Shown: positions 42,805 to 52,033, numbered from the stretch's first letter. The stretch is DNA of 52,338 nucleotides from Syntrophorhabdaceae bacterium (GCA_036504895.1 DASXUJ010000006.1:1-52338), one strand, 5' to 3'. Program-made: numbers and translations. The notes: generated by a model not told the origin, from the sequence alone.

Positions 42805-44466
42805 ATGATGGAACTCTACAAGGAAGAATATACCTTTTCCCGTTTTGACGAGATGTGCGAGAAGGAGCCGGGAAACACGGCACTCTATTACCTGGGGGAG
42901 CGCTTCAGCTACGGAAGGCTGACCATGCTCATCGACCGGTTTGCCGCGGGCCTCGCGAAGATCGGGGTCAGGCCCCAGGACCGGGTCATGCTCTACATCC
43001 CCAACTGCCCGCAGTGGATCATCGCAAATTTCGCCATCAACAAGATCGGTGCGGTCATGGTTCCCGTGTCGCCCATCTATACGGCTTATGAGATCGAGTA
43101 CATGATCGAAGATGCGGACATAAAGACCGTGATCTGCCTCGACACGAACTTCGTCTACATCAGGGAGGTCATGAGAAAGACCCACCTCGAGCGCGTCATC
43201 ATCACCAACCTCGTGGAGCTGATCCCCATGTGGAAACAGGTGGTGGGACGGCTCTTCGACAAGATTCCCCATGGAAAGATAGAAAAAGGCAACGAGGTCT
43301 ACTCTTTCTGGCAGCTTATCAAAGAGAATTGGCCGAAGCCGCCCAAGATCGAGATCAATCCGTGGACGGACCTTGCCTATATCATGTACACAGGAGGCAC
43401 CACGGGTTTTCCCAAGGGGGTGCCGGGAAGTCACATGGGCGAGGTCTCCTATATCAGGGATATCATGGGGGACCTGCTTCCGGGCCACATGACCGAGTCG
43501 AAGGAGACGGTGCTCATGGTGAATCCCCTTTTCCATATCATGGCAAAAGGCTTCACCATCGCCTTCGGGTTCAATTTCGGGAACAAGGTGATCCTCATGC
43601 CGACCCCCGAGGTCGACCCTACCCTGAAGGCAATAGAACGGTACAAGGTGGGGTGGATGCTGGGCGTCCCTGCCCTCTACCGCATGATCCTCGAAAACGA
43701 CAGGGTCGACCAGTACGACCTCTCGTCCCTCAAATTCTGCTACTGCGGGGGAGACGTATTGCCTGCCGAGGTCTACAAAACCTGGAAGGCGAAATATGGG
43801 GTGCCCATCTATCAGGTCTATGGGTCGACCGAGGTGGGCCACGTGACCTACAGCCTTCTCGATAAGGAGCCGAAGCCGACCGTGGTGGGCTCACCGCTTC
43901 GGTCGAGGAAATGCATCCTGGGCGATCAGGTCACGATGGAGCCGGTGGCGCAGGGCGAAGTAGGCGAGCTTATGGTCACCTCGCCCTATACGATCAAGAG
44001 CTACTGGAAAAAACCGGAGGAGACGGAGCGCTCCTTCGTGGCCTTAAACGGGGACATCTATTACCGTATGGGCGATTTCATGAAGATGAACGAGGACGGG
44101 GAGCTCGAGTTTGTGGAGAGGACGGCAGATACGATCAAGTATAAGGCATACCGTATATCGGCCTCCGAGATCGAGGCGGTCCTCCAGGACCACCCGACGG
44201 TGATAGGCGCGTGCGCGGTAGGCATTCCCGACCCGCGGGTGGGCGAGCGAATCAAGGCGATCGTGGTATTGAAAGAAGATGCCAAAGGCGTGGGCAGCAG
44301 CGAGCTCACGAAATGGTGCAGGGACCGCCTCGCGCCCTATAAGATCCCCCATTACATTGAGTTCAGGGATATGCTGCCCAAGTCGAAAGTGGGGAAGCTC
44401 TTAAGGAGGGAGATCAGGGATGAGGAGAAGAGGCGGCTCCAGAAGGAGAAGAAAGTCCATGCCTGA
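42805..44466 (+). CDS. AMP-forming acyl-CoA ligase of the Liv operon
   Basis: 553 residues of the ANL superfamily. The ATP loop is YTGGTTGFPKG (A3), then YGSTEVG (A5), GDFMKMNEDGELEFVERTADTIK in pieces (A7-A8) and the catalytic Lys of A10 in KVGKLLR. It activates a carboxylic acid with ATP and CoA. Position at the end of a Liv-type uptake operon under a sigma-54 promoter suggests the imported acid is its substrate; aromatic or fatty acid cannot be told apart by eye. ATG 42805 and the next codon ATG 42808 are both possible. A strong hairpin follows the stop. Confidence 0.9.
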   Translation: MMELYKEEYTFSRFDEMCEKEPGNTALYYLGERFSYGRLTMLIDRFAAGLAKIGVRPQDRVMLYIPNCPQWIIANFAINKIGAVMVPVSPIYTAYEIEYMIEDADIKTVICLDTNFVYIREVMRKTHLERVIITNLVELIPMWKQVVGRLFDKIPHGKIEKGNEVYSFWQLIKENWPKPPKIEINPWTDLAYIMYTGGTTGFPKGVPGSHMGEVSYIRDIMGDLLPGHMTESKETVLMVNPLFHIMAKGFTIAFGFNFGNKVILMPTPEVDPTLKAIERYKVGWMLGVPALYRMILENDRVDQYDLSSLKFCYCGGDVLPAEVYKTWKAKYGVPIYQVYGSTEVGHVTYSLLDKEPKPTVVGSPLRSRKCILGDQVTMEPVAQGEVGELMVTSPYTIKSYWKKPEETERSFVALNGDIYYRMGDFMKMNEDGELEFVERTADTIKYKAYRISASEIEAVLQDHPTVIGACAVGIPDPRVGERIKAIVVLKEDAKGVGSSELTKWCRDRLAPYKIPHYIEFRDMLPKSKVGKLLRREIRDEEKRRLQKEKKVHA

Positions 44467-44484
44467 AATGGCTTAAGTTAAAAT

Positions 44485-44528
44485 GTGACGGGGCGCGGCA
44501 GAATTTTTTTCCTGCCGCGCCCCGTCAC
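44485..44528 (+). terminator. 17-bp hairpin after the CoA-ligase gene
   Basis: GTGACGGGGCGCGGCAG (44485-44501) and CTGCCGCGCCCCGTCAC (44512-44528) are perfectly complementary. The 10-base loop contains T7, but no T run follows the stem, so it is not a standard terminator. It stops or protects the end of the Liv transcript and lies between convergent genes. Confidence 0.7.
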
Positions 44529-44553
44529 GTATGGGAAGTTTTGACCGGTTTAC

Positions 44554-46569
44554 TTATTGGATTCCCTTCCCCGTGAGCGTCACCGTCGGAGAAGCGGCGG
44601 GGTCGTTGGAGGTGAAGGTAATCTGGGCGGTCTTGGGAGCATCAGACGCAGTTGGCGGTTGAAAGACCACCTTAAACGTGCATGTCTTGTTGGCCTGAAG
44701 GGTAGCGCCGTCGCACGTGTTCGCCGTAAGGGTGTAATCCGGGGTGGCTCCCGTAAGATTCACGGAAGCGATTGCCAGATTGGCGAACCCTTTCGTCGTC
44801 TTGTTCCGTACGGTAAAGAGGGCGGTGACCGATTTTACGGTGCCTGCCTTTACACTTCCGAAGTTCCTCGTCACCGGGGCGACCGAAAGGGTGGGGTTGG
44901 AAGAGAAAACAGCTGTCACTGACTTTGAATTATCCATGGTCACCGCGCAGGTCGGTCTCGTACCGGAACAGGCCCCTCCCCATGTCTCGAACACGTATCC
45001 CGTGCCCGCCCTTGCGGTGAGGTTCACAATTTTGCCGGTCTGGAACGCCTGGGCACATTGAGCGCCCGAAGCGGTGCAGTTTATGCCCGGGGGGCTGCCC
45101 TTTACGGTACCGCTTCCTGTTACCCCCACATCGAGAAAGCGCGGGACGGTCCCTGTCCCAATGCTCACATTGGTGAAATAGCCCATTGCCGTCCCGTCCA
45201 CCTCAGGCCGGGTGATGGCGCTGTAGAGGGCCTTCATGGGCCCTTTGGCAGGGACGGCGCTCACTAGTAATTCAGAGGGCACCACGAAGGAGCCGGTCTT
45301 GCCGCCTCCCGCAAACACGAATTTTGTTCCGTCCCAGGTTACGGAGAGTCTGTAGGAGCCGGTAATCGAGACGGCGCCCAGCTCGCCCTTCGAGATCTCC
45401 TCCTGGTCATAATCGGTCGAACCTACGAAACGGGTTACCTTCCAGCGGCATATTTTGCTCCCGTCCGCCATGGATTGGAGCCGTACGAATGCGCCGATAT
45501 CGCCGATATAACCGTCGCCCAGGGTGCCGTCGTTAAAAAACCGGCCCCCTACGCCGACTATGGCATGACCCAGAGTATTTGTGGTGTAGTCGAGTATGGG
45601 GGCCCGTACAGTCGCCTGAATGGCCCATACGGAGTCAGGGTCTTTTATCGGGAGGAGGTTCGCGGTATAGGTGGCGGAGTCCGTGGTGCCCCGGGCCAGC
45701 AGGATGAGGTGCCTGTCGTCGGCCTTGAGCTTCCTGACAAACTCGTAGGTAGTCCATTTGGACTGGTCGATCGGATCGGACCCAAAGTCGTCGTAGAGAA
45801 CGTAGCCGCCGGGGCCGTTTGCATAGACGTTGTCAAAATAGGCGGCGATATAGGCCTCCTTGCCCGCATTATTAGACACACGCGTAAGGAGCCCTTTAAA
45901 CGAGGAGTTGGGAGGGTTTCTCGTCCCGCCGGGCGTGAAGGTGTGAGTCTCGCTGTTATAGGTGAAGGTCATCGTGGTGCCGTCCCACTCGATGGTCACG
46001 GGGTAGGGAGTCCCCACCGTCACGGCGCCGTCAAAGGCGCCCCCTTGCAACACTTGGGTTTCCGTGCAATCCGAGTTGGTGAATCTCACCACGTTCCAAT
46101 AGAGAATCTGCCCGCTCTCGGTGTAGGAGGGATTCCCTATCCCCACCTGGCCGAGTACATCGTTCGTGCAGTCGGTGGAGTCGGAGCTGTTGTAGAAGAT
46201 TCCCCCCACGGCGGCCATGGTATGAGGACCATCCCCGGTGGTCGGATTGAAATGGTCCTTGGGAGTAATGGTCGCCCCGAATTTCGTCTTTTCCGAAGGA
46301 TTTACGAAGGTGAGGGCGCTCAACACCGGCTGGGTCGAGAGGGCGGCGCTTCTGACGCCGAGGTGCATCCTCCCATCGCCGGTTTTCATGTCAATGACAC
46401 GCACATTCTCGTAGGAGAGCCACTTATCGGATTTGATAAGCTCGCCTGTCATTGTATCATAGGGCGTCAGGGCGAACGCTTCCAGGGCCCCCAGGGTGAA
46501 GCCGGCGGTCAGAATAAGAACAAAGCAAAAACACACGAATCCATTGATCCTACTGCCTCTCATCATCAT
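44554..46569 (-). CDS. Secreted protein: two beta-sandwich repeats, a bacterial repeat and an ASH-type domain
   Basis: About 671 residues with a signal peptide (FVCFCFVLILTAGFTLGALEAFA). Two related domains of about 200 residues follow. Both run from a 'W..YE.VR' start through a central 'W.V.RF' strand pair to a C-terminal 'YF.NV' strand, with 'TIEWDGT' and 'TVTWDGT' at matching places, which suggests an internal duplication of a concanavalin-like fold. Then comes a Gly/Cys repeat of the InlB/Bacterial_repeat type (GYVFETWGGACSG, SVTAVF) and a C-terminal ASH/HYDIN-like Ig domain (LSVAPVTRNFGSV ... ITFTSNDPAASPTVTLTGKG). ATG 46569 has AAAGGA 5 bases ahead; earlier codons reach 46638. Cell-surface or extracellular; ligand unknown. 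Confidence 0.75.
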   Translation of the reverse strand: MMMRGSRINGFVCFCFVLILTAGFTLGALEAFALTPYDTMTGELIKSDKWLSYENVRVIDMKTGDGRMHLGVRSAALSTQPVLSALTFVNPSEKTKFGATITPKDHFNPTTGDGPHTMAAVGGIFYNSSDSTDCTNDVLGQVGIGNPSYTESGQILYWNVVRFTNSDCTETQVLQGGAFDGAVTVGTPYPVTIEWDGTTMTFTYNSETHTFTPGGTRNPPNSSFKGLLTRVSNNAGKEAYIAAYFDNVYANGPGGYVLYDDFGSDPIDQSKWTTYEFVRKLKADDRHLILLARGTTDSATYTANLLPIKDPDSVWAIQATVRAPILDYTTNTLGHAIVGVGGRFFNDGTLGDGYIGDIGAFVRLQSMADGSKICRWKVTRFVGSTDYDQEEISKGELGAVSITGSYRLSVTWDGTKFVFAGGGKTGSFVVPSELLVSAVPAKGPMKALYSAITRPEVDGTAMGYFTNVSIGTGTVPRFLDVGVTGSGTVKGSPPGINCTASGAQCAQAFQTGKIVNLTARAGTGYVFETWGGACSGTRPTCAVTMDNSKSVTAVFSSNPTLSVAPVTRNFGSVKAGTVKSVTALFTVRNKTTKGFANLAIASVNLTGATPDYTLTANTCDGATLQANKTCTFKVVFQPPTASDAPKTAQITFTSNDPAASPTVTLTGKGIQ

Positions 46570-46957
46570 ATTTTCCTTTTGCAACAAGATAGGGCTTTTC
46601 TCCACAGATGAGGCTGTTTTTCCAGTTAATGCAGGCATGGTAAAGCGTCTCGGGTAGTTCGTCCATCTTCCGGATCATTTATTGCCCTCAAGGGGGACAC
46701 CTAATACTACACCTAAATATCTCAAAAGGAAACTTATAAAACAATTCGCGGAATGTAACTAATCCGTCTCCGGCAAGAAAGAAGGCATTGGTTAAAAGGA
46801 GCAGAGATGACAGGGCTTGGAGCGGGAACTTTGCGAGAATTGTGATGTATGTGAAAGTGTCTGGTTCGTAATTGCTCCGATGAATTTTCCTCCGAAGAAA
46901 GAGGTTCAGGGAGAGGAGGCCTTGACCCTTAAGGCCGCTCAGGCTCCGGGGTCGTGC
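46570..46957. other. Intergenic region; nothing firm
   Basis: About 390 bases. A plus-strand ATG at 46807 with AAAAGGAG ahead gives only 12 codons. GGCCTT and AAGGCC (near 46917-46937) form a short stem after the minus-strand gene at 46958, without a T run. No promoter or RNA gene could be recognised. Confidence 0.35.
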
Positions 46958-47404
46958 CTATCCGTTGCTTCCGAGCCTGAATTCGTAGGCTTTCAGCTCT
47001 TCGGCTACTCCCGCACGGACGAGGAAAGTGTCCACCAGATCGCGGAACTCCAGGGCTGTCTCTTTTGCGGCCTCATAATCCTTTGCGTTCCGGGTGGTCT
47101 TTGTATAATTTACTTCCGCATAAATAAAGATTATATAATCTATCTTGTCATAACCGGCATCGCTGTAGGCGAGGTGGTCTCTCGCCACCACGAGTCGGTA
47201 GGGAACACCGGTGCGGCGCCACACAAAGGTCTGCCCCAGGAATATGGCCTTTCTCACCGAATCCAGGGAGGGCATGGTCACGCCGTTCGGGCCGGTGTCG
47301 ACATTGGCCCATTCCCTAAAGAGGCGCAGTATCTCGAGGTAAAGTTTCCCCTTTATGTCGTCACGGGGGGCCGCCAAATTGGAAAGCTTCACCCCGAAGG
47401 GCAC
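46958..47404 (-). CDS. Uncharacterised protein, C-terminal part after an in-frame amber codon
   Basis: 148 residues from GTG 47404. The product is mostly alpha/beta and soluble (VWRRTGVPYRLVVARDHLAY, DKIDYIIFIYAEVNYTKTTR). I recognise no family, though the last helix (AAKETALEFRDLVDTFLVRAG) looks well folded. The same frame continues upstream without interruption to 47458, then TAG (47461-47459), then another 51 codons to an ATG at 47614. A single 219-codon gene with one nonsense codon is therefore more likely than two genes. No ribosome site stands before GTG 47404. Confidence 0.5.
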   Translation of the reverse strand: MPFGVKLSNLAAPRDDIKGKLYLEILRLFREWANVDTGPNGVTMPSLDSVRKAIFLGQTFVWRRTGVPYRLVVARDHLAYSDAGYDKIDYIIFIYAEVNYTKTTRNAKDYEAAKETALEFRDLVDTFLVRAGVAEELKAYEFRLGSNG

Positions 47405-47458
47405 ACTTCTCTTCCCTTGCGGCTGACTCCGGTCTTCCTTCGCCTCGAGCTCCTGTGC

Positions 47459-47614
47459 CTATTGAAATGATTCATCAGCGGCGGCTGCTGCAACGACAAC
47501 TTCCGCAGGTGATATCTCACCCGTGTCCGAAGACGATATCTTTTCAGAAGAAGGCGCTTGAAATTCTATTTCTTCAGGAGTAATTGCCATTACACTCTCT
47601 GCGATTTTTTTCAT
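47459..47614 (-). pseudogene. N-terminal part of the same gene, ending at the amber codon
   Basis: 51 codons from ATG 47614, ending at TAG 47461-47459. AAAGGTG lies about 10 bases upstream of the ATG, which is better than any site near the downstream GTG. The text begins MKKIAESVMAITPEEIEF and turns Ala and Ser-rich near the stop, like a linker. After the TAG the frame continues AQELEAKEDRSQPQ and then the conserved-looking C-terminal part. It is the start of an interrupted gene rather than a separate peptide, unless the amber codon is read through. Confidence 0.5.
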
Positions 47615-47990
47615 ATCAAAAATTCACCTTTGCCTGCAGTGGGGCCTGATATTCCGGTCATAAGCCCTTTCTTAAACTACGCGTCGATTCTGAGTGGGGC
47701 GGCAAATTCTGAGATCATCTTCTTTGTGCCTCATGTATTCGAACCGGATGTGACCCCTAACGCGCGTATTAAGGGCCGGCTACACCGCGTAAACCGCGAT
47801 GGGACGAAAGGCATGGGACGATGTAATGCTCGCTCCCGGATTCTATTATATCATATTGACCGAGCTGAAGAAATATCGGGCCCTTCCGGAATGAAGATGT
47901 CTTTGATAATAGACCGATATTATTATAATTTATTCGATAAGCCCCTTCCTTTCCTGCGGATCCCCTATAGAAAACCAGTACTGGCGGGGT

Positions 47991-50330
47991 TTACCTGTCG
48001 AGAATCTCTCTCACCTTAGCAAGCATCTCGTCGGGGGCGATAGGCTTGGAAATGAAATCAACCTCTTTCGTCTCGATCCCCTTATCGAGCACCACGTCCC
48101 GCGTATAGCCACTCGTAAAAATTACCCTGATGCCGGGATTCACGGTCCGCGCCTCATCCCATACTTCCCGTCCGTTCTTCTTGGGCATGACCGAATCGAG
48201 GATCACGAGGTCTATGCGCTTTGTGGTCCTGATCCGGTCTACCGCGTCCTGACCGTCTACTGCCTCCAAGACCGTATATCCATATTTTGTGAGTATGCTA
48301 CGGATAAGCCGCCGTACATCCCCGTTATCTTCAGCGACCAGAATGGTCTCATTTCCCCGCCGTAATTCGGGCGGCGCAGGCTTCTTTTCAAAAGTCATCG
48401 ACTGCAACGCAGGAAAATAGAGACGGAAGGTCGTCCCCGCGCCCGGCTCGCTGTAGACGGTGATGAATCCGTTATGCTGTTTCATTACCCCGTAAACTGT
48501 GGAAAGACCGAGCCCCGTGCCCTTGCCAAGCTCTTTCGTGGTGAAAAAAGGGTCGAAGATTTTTTCCTGCGTTGCGGCGTCCATTCCGAGGCCCGTATCG
48601 GAGACGGAAAGGCGGGCATACATACCGGGGGCGCCGTAGCCGTAGGCCTTGATGAAATCTTCATCCAGCTCCACGAGCCCCGTCTCGATCGTGAGGGCGC
48701 CACCCCGCTGCATGGCATCCCGCGCATTCGTGCCGAGGTTGAAGAGGATCTGCTCCAACTGGGTAGGATCAGCCATGATCACTACATCTTCTGCGGCAAG
48801 AATGGTTTTGAGCTCGACGTCCTCGGGAAGAAGCCTCTTCAGGAGCTTTTCGGTTGCCTTGATCTCCCGGTTCAAGTTGAGAGAGGTGAGGCTTACGGGC
48901 TGTTGCCTGCTGAAGGCGAGAAGACTTTTGGTAAGGTTGGCGGCCTTTTCCGTGGATGCAAGGATAGGATCTATGTAGGATCTCAAAGGGCTCGTATTTT
49001 CAACCGCCATTTTGAGCAGAGAGCCGTATCCTGAGATTACGGTCAAAATATTGTTAAAGTCGTGGGCGATCCCTCCGGCAAGGGTACCTACGGCCTCCAT
49101 CTTCTGAGCTTGGCGAAGCTGGGATTCCAGTCGTTTCTGGCTTGTGATGTCATTGAAAATCGTGGCGAACCGACCTTTTTTGGGGGAGAAGGCGGAGACA
49201 TGGAAATCCCTCTTCATGCTCTCGTGGCGCGCCTCGAAGCTGTAAGACTTTCCCGTGGCTGCTACCGTTGAATAGATCGAAAGGTAAGGAGGTCTACCGC
49301 CCCCATAGAGATCGCTTGCGAGACTGCCCACTGCGGTCCTGCGTGTAATGCCCGTATGCCTTTCATATGCGGGGTTCACGTCGATGATGCGGTAATCGAC
49401 GGCCCTTCCCGTCTCCCCATAGACCATTTCATGGAGCGCGACTCCTTCGGCCATATAACGGAAGAGGGAGTGGAAACGCTCCTCGCTCTCCTTCAGCGCT
49501 TCTTCCGATAGTCTTCGCTCGGTAATGTCGTGACTGAAGGCAACGCTCAGCTCCTTCCCCTCACGGACGAGGTAATTCGCCCTTACCTCGATGGGATATT
49601 CGGTCCCGTTTTTCCTTTTATGAAAAGTCTCGAAGGAGAGGGCTCCTTTCCGCCTCAGTCTTTCCCAGAATTTGCGATGTACCTCGGGAGTATATGCGCG
49701 GTCGAGATCGGAGATGGTGAGCCCGAGCAGCTCATCCCGCGAATATCCGAGCATCTCGCATTGGGCGTCATTTACGTAGGTGAGCCTGCCGTCGGGGGAG
49801 ATCACGTGGACCGCCTCGGAAGCCTTGTCCATGATAAATTGTGCAAAGCGAAGGGTATCTTCCGCCTCCTTGCGTCCCGCGATATCGCGAACCGTGCCCA
49901 GGACGAAATCCCTGCCCCCGATGGTTGTCCGTCTGAGGCTCACTTCCACCCAAAAGAGGCGCCCTGATTTATGCTTCGAAAGCCATTCGAAGAGTTGGGG
50001 CTCCCCTGCTGCGGCCAGGCGGACCCTCTTATGGGCCTCTTCATCCGTATAAGGCGGCTCTCCTGCGCTCGAGTCTCCCGCCTTGAGCAAAAGCACCTCA
50101 TCGTGGGGGTAGCCGTACATTTCACAGGCGCGGAGGTTAACGTCCACAAGGGCCCCGGTATCGCATTCGTGAATGAATACCCCATCATTGATCGAATCGA
50201 ATATGATTCGCAGGCGCTCGTTATCCTCCCTCAAATCCTGCCCGGTATCGCGATTCTCGAGATCGGCAATGTGCCTGCGGGCTACGGCCAGCTCTCTTTC
50301 AAGCCTCTCTATTTCTTCTTTTTCAGTCAT
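47991..50330 (-). CDS. Hybrid sensor kinase: three PAS domains, HisKA, HATPase and receiver
   Basis: 779 residues, soluble. A short coiled coil (EIERLERELAVARRHIADLE) is followed by three PAS domains, HisKA with [17 protein letters not shown], HATPase_c ([33 protein letters not shown]) and a C-terminal receiver (VAEDNGD, VILDSVMPKKNG, SKPIAP). The kinase core and receiver closely match the kinase at 5194-7086. ATG 50330 has AAAGGGA ahead; the frame is open to 50372. No regulator gene is adjacent. It diverges from an acyl-CoA ligase gene, so it may sense the same class of compound, but this is only a guess. Confidence 0.92.
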   Translation of the reverse strand: MTEKEEIERLERELAVARRHIADLENRDTGQDLREDNERLRIIFDSINDGVFIHECDTGALVDVNLRACEMYGYPHDEVLLLKAGDSSAGEPPYTDEEAHKRVRLAAAGEPQLFEWLSKHKSGRLFWVEVSLRRTTIGGRDFVLGTVRDIAGRKEAEDTLRFAQFIMDKASEAVHVISPDGRLTYVNDAQCEMLGYSRDELLGLTISDLDRAYTPEVHRKFWERLRRKGALSFETFHKRKNGTEYPIEVRANYLVREGKELSVAFSHDITERRLSEEALKESEERFHSLFRYMAEGVALHEMVYGETGRAVDYRIIDVNPAYERHTGITRRTAVGSLASDLYGGGRPPYLSIYSTVAATGKSYSFEARHESMKRDFHVSAFSPKKGRFATIFNDITSQKRLESQLRQAQKMEAVGTLAGGIAHDFNNILTVISGYGSLLKMAVENTSPLRSYIDPILASTEKAANLTKSLLAFSRQQPVSLTSLNLNREIKATEKLLKRLLPEDVELKTILAAEDVVIMADPTQLEQILFNLGTNARDAMQRGGALTIETGLVELDEDFIKAYGYGAPGMYARLSVSDTGLGMDAATQEKIFDPFFTTKELGKGTGLGLSTVYGVMKQHNGFITVYSEPGAGTTFRLYFPALQSMTFEKKPAPPELRRGNETILVAEDNGDVRRLIRSILTKYGYTVLEAVDGQDAVDRIRTTKRIDLVILDSVMPKKNGREVWDEARTVNPGIRVIFTSGYTRDVVLDKGIETKEVDFISKPIAPDEMLAKVREILDR

Positions 50331-50400
50331 GCCGTCCCTTTGGGATTGATAGTTTAGAATAATATAACGCATATTTCATGTTTTTGCCTTCCCCTATTTA

Positions 50401-50429
50401 TTGACATGATTCATGGGCCATGATAGACA
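50401..50429 (+). promoter_or_regulatory. Promoter candidate with palindrome in the spacer
   Basis: TTGACA (50401-50406) and a weak TAGACA (50424-50429) with a 17-base spacer. The spacer contains TCATGGGCCATGA (50411-50423), a 6-bp inverted repeat around one base. A repressor placed there would block polymerase. The start codon of the CoA ligase is 95 bases downstream. Confidence 0.4.
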
Positions 50430-50524
50430 TTTTAGCATACAGATTATTTCTGGAGGCCGAAAGTTGGATCAGGGGGAAGCCCTGCCAATACCGGTCTCGT
50501 AAAAACCATTCAAGGAGACTCGCC

Positions 50525-52033
50525 ATGAACGTCGCTACGAATCTTGAGGCATCTGCGTATTTTTTCCCGGATCGGCCGGCTATACGTGAGGGCAAGCTGG
50601 AACTCACCTACGCCTCACTTAATCAGCAGGCGAACAAGGCCGCAACGGGCCTCATCAACCTTGGCGTTGCACCCGGTGAGCTCGTGGCCATCTGCGCCGC
50701 AAACTCGGCCCAATGGGTCACCTTCTATTATGGTGTCCTCAAAGCAGGGGCGGTAGCCGTGACCCTTTCGAGCGGCCTCACGCCCGACGAGCTGACACTC
50801 CTTCTCAATCATGCGAAACCGCGCATCATCTTTGCCGATCCATTCAGGCTGGGAGATCTGAAGGGATCGAAGGCCCCCGCAACGATCGAAAAAGTGATCT
50901 GCCAGGGCGGCGATATAGATTTCGAGGGGCTTCTGGCGACGGGCTCGGCGGATTTCAAGGCCATCGACAGGGACCGGGCGGATACGGCGGCGGTCCTTTA
51001 TACCGGAGGGACCACGGGCATGCCGAAAGGCGTCATGCTCACCCATGAAGGCATCAATTTTTCCTACCGCGCGGTAGCGGCAAGCGAGCGTACTACCCAG
51101 GACGACTGTGCCCTCTGTTTCCTTCCCTTCAACCACGTTTTTGGTCAGAACCATATCATGGGATCGACGATCCACAGCGCAGGGTGCGTTGAGCTCATGC
51201 CCGCCTTCGATGTGGAGCCCGTCCTGGAGGCGACCTCGTCAGGCAGGGTCACGAAGTTTTTTGCCGTGCCCACCATCTATGTCCGTCTCCTGACCGTCGA
51301 GAACCTGAAGGCGAGGCTCGGCAAACTCCGCTACTGTTTCTCCGCAGGGTCGAGCATGCCCCTCGAAGTAGTGAGGCAGTGGAAGGAGAAGACAGGGATC
51401 ACCATCTCGGAGTCCTACGGCATGACGGAAGGGATTCCCGTAACCTTTAACCATCTATACCCGGAAAAGCACGTAGTGGGCTCTGTGGGCACCCCGGTCC
51501 ATGGTATGGAGCTGCAGATCAGGGATGCAACGGGTAAGGTGCTCGGAGAGGGCCAGGAAGGGGAGATCTGCTTCAGGGGCAGAAATGTAATGAAAGGCTA
51601 CCTCTATAACGAGGAAGCAACGGCGGATACCTTCTGGGAAGGCGGGTGGCTGAGATCAGGCGATATCGGCCTGTTCAAGGAAGGGAATTATTTCTATATA
51701 GTCGATCGTCTAAAAGACCTGATCATCACCGGCGGAGAGAACGTCTACCCGAGGGAAGTGGAGGAGATCCTTTACACGAGACCGGAGGTGCAGGAATGCG
51801 CGGTAATCGGGCTGCCCGACCCCCAGTGGGGAGAGAAGGTAGCAGCCGTAATGGTGGCAAAGGAAGGCAAAACAATAGTGAAGGATGAGCTGAAGGCATA
51901 CCTGAAAAGCCGTCTCTCCCCATTCAAGGTCCCCAAGGAGTACATAATAGTGGAAGAGCTCCCGAAGAGCCCCGCAGGCAAGATCCTGAAGAGGGAGATC
52001 AGAAAGCGCCTTGCGGAAGAGGCGAAAAAGTAG
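50525..52033 (+). CDS. AMP-forming acyl-CoA ligase (second, stand-alone)
   Basis: 502 residues, complete ANL enzyme. A3 loop LYTGGTTGMPKGVM, A5 SYGMTEG, then RSGDIGLFKEGNYFYIVDRLK in pieces (A7-A8), the hinge Lys after it (KDLIITGGENVYPREVEEI in pieces), and A10 PAGKILKREIR. The size and C-terminal part match long-chain or aromatic acyl-CoA ligases. ATG 50525 has AAGGAGA ahead; an upstream in-frame ATG at 50420 has no site. It is only about 30% like the Liv-operon ligase by eye, so it is not a recent duplicate. A good terminator follows. Confidence 0.92.
   Translation: MNVATNLEASAYFFPDRPAIREGKLELTYASLNQQANKAATGLINLGVAPGELVAICAANSAQWVTFYYGVLKAGAVAVTLSSGLTPDELTLLLNHAKPRIIFADPFRLGDLKGSKAPATIEKVICQGGDIDFEGLLATGSADFKAIDRDRADTAAVLYTGGTTGMPKGVMLTHEGINFSYRAVAASERTTQDDCALCFLPFNHVFGQNHIMGSTIHSAGCVELMPAFDVEPVLEATSSGRVTKFFAVPTIYVRLLTVENLKARLGKLRYCFSAGSSMPLEVVRQWKEKTGITISESYGMTEGIPVTFNHLYPEKHVVGSVGTPVHGMELQIRDATGKVLGEGQEGEICFRGRNVMKGYLYNEEATADTFWEGGWLRSGDIGLFKEGNYFYIVDRLKDLIITGGENVYPREVEEILYTRPEVQECAVIGLPDPQWGEKVAAVMVAKEGKTIVKDELKAYLKSRLSPFKVPKEYIIVEELPKSPAGKILKREIRKRLAEEAKK

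Noticed and set aside
42733-43842. Minus-strand frame of 369 codons opposite the CoA ligase
   Set aside because: Asp/His-rich shadow; the plus strand has complete ANL motifs.
46817-47470. Plus-strand frame opposite the amber-interrupted gene, with a CENCDVC start
   Set aside because: No ribosome site of its own (the AAAAGGAG serves an ATG at 46807 in another frame), and the translation has no domain character. The minus-strand frame looks more protein-like.
47558-48019. Plus-strand frame of 153 codons in the gap before the second hybrid kinase
   Set aside because: It overlaps the start of one minus-strand gene and the end of another, and no motif or ribosome site was seen.
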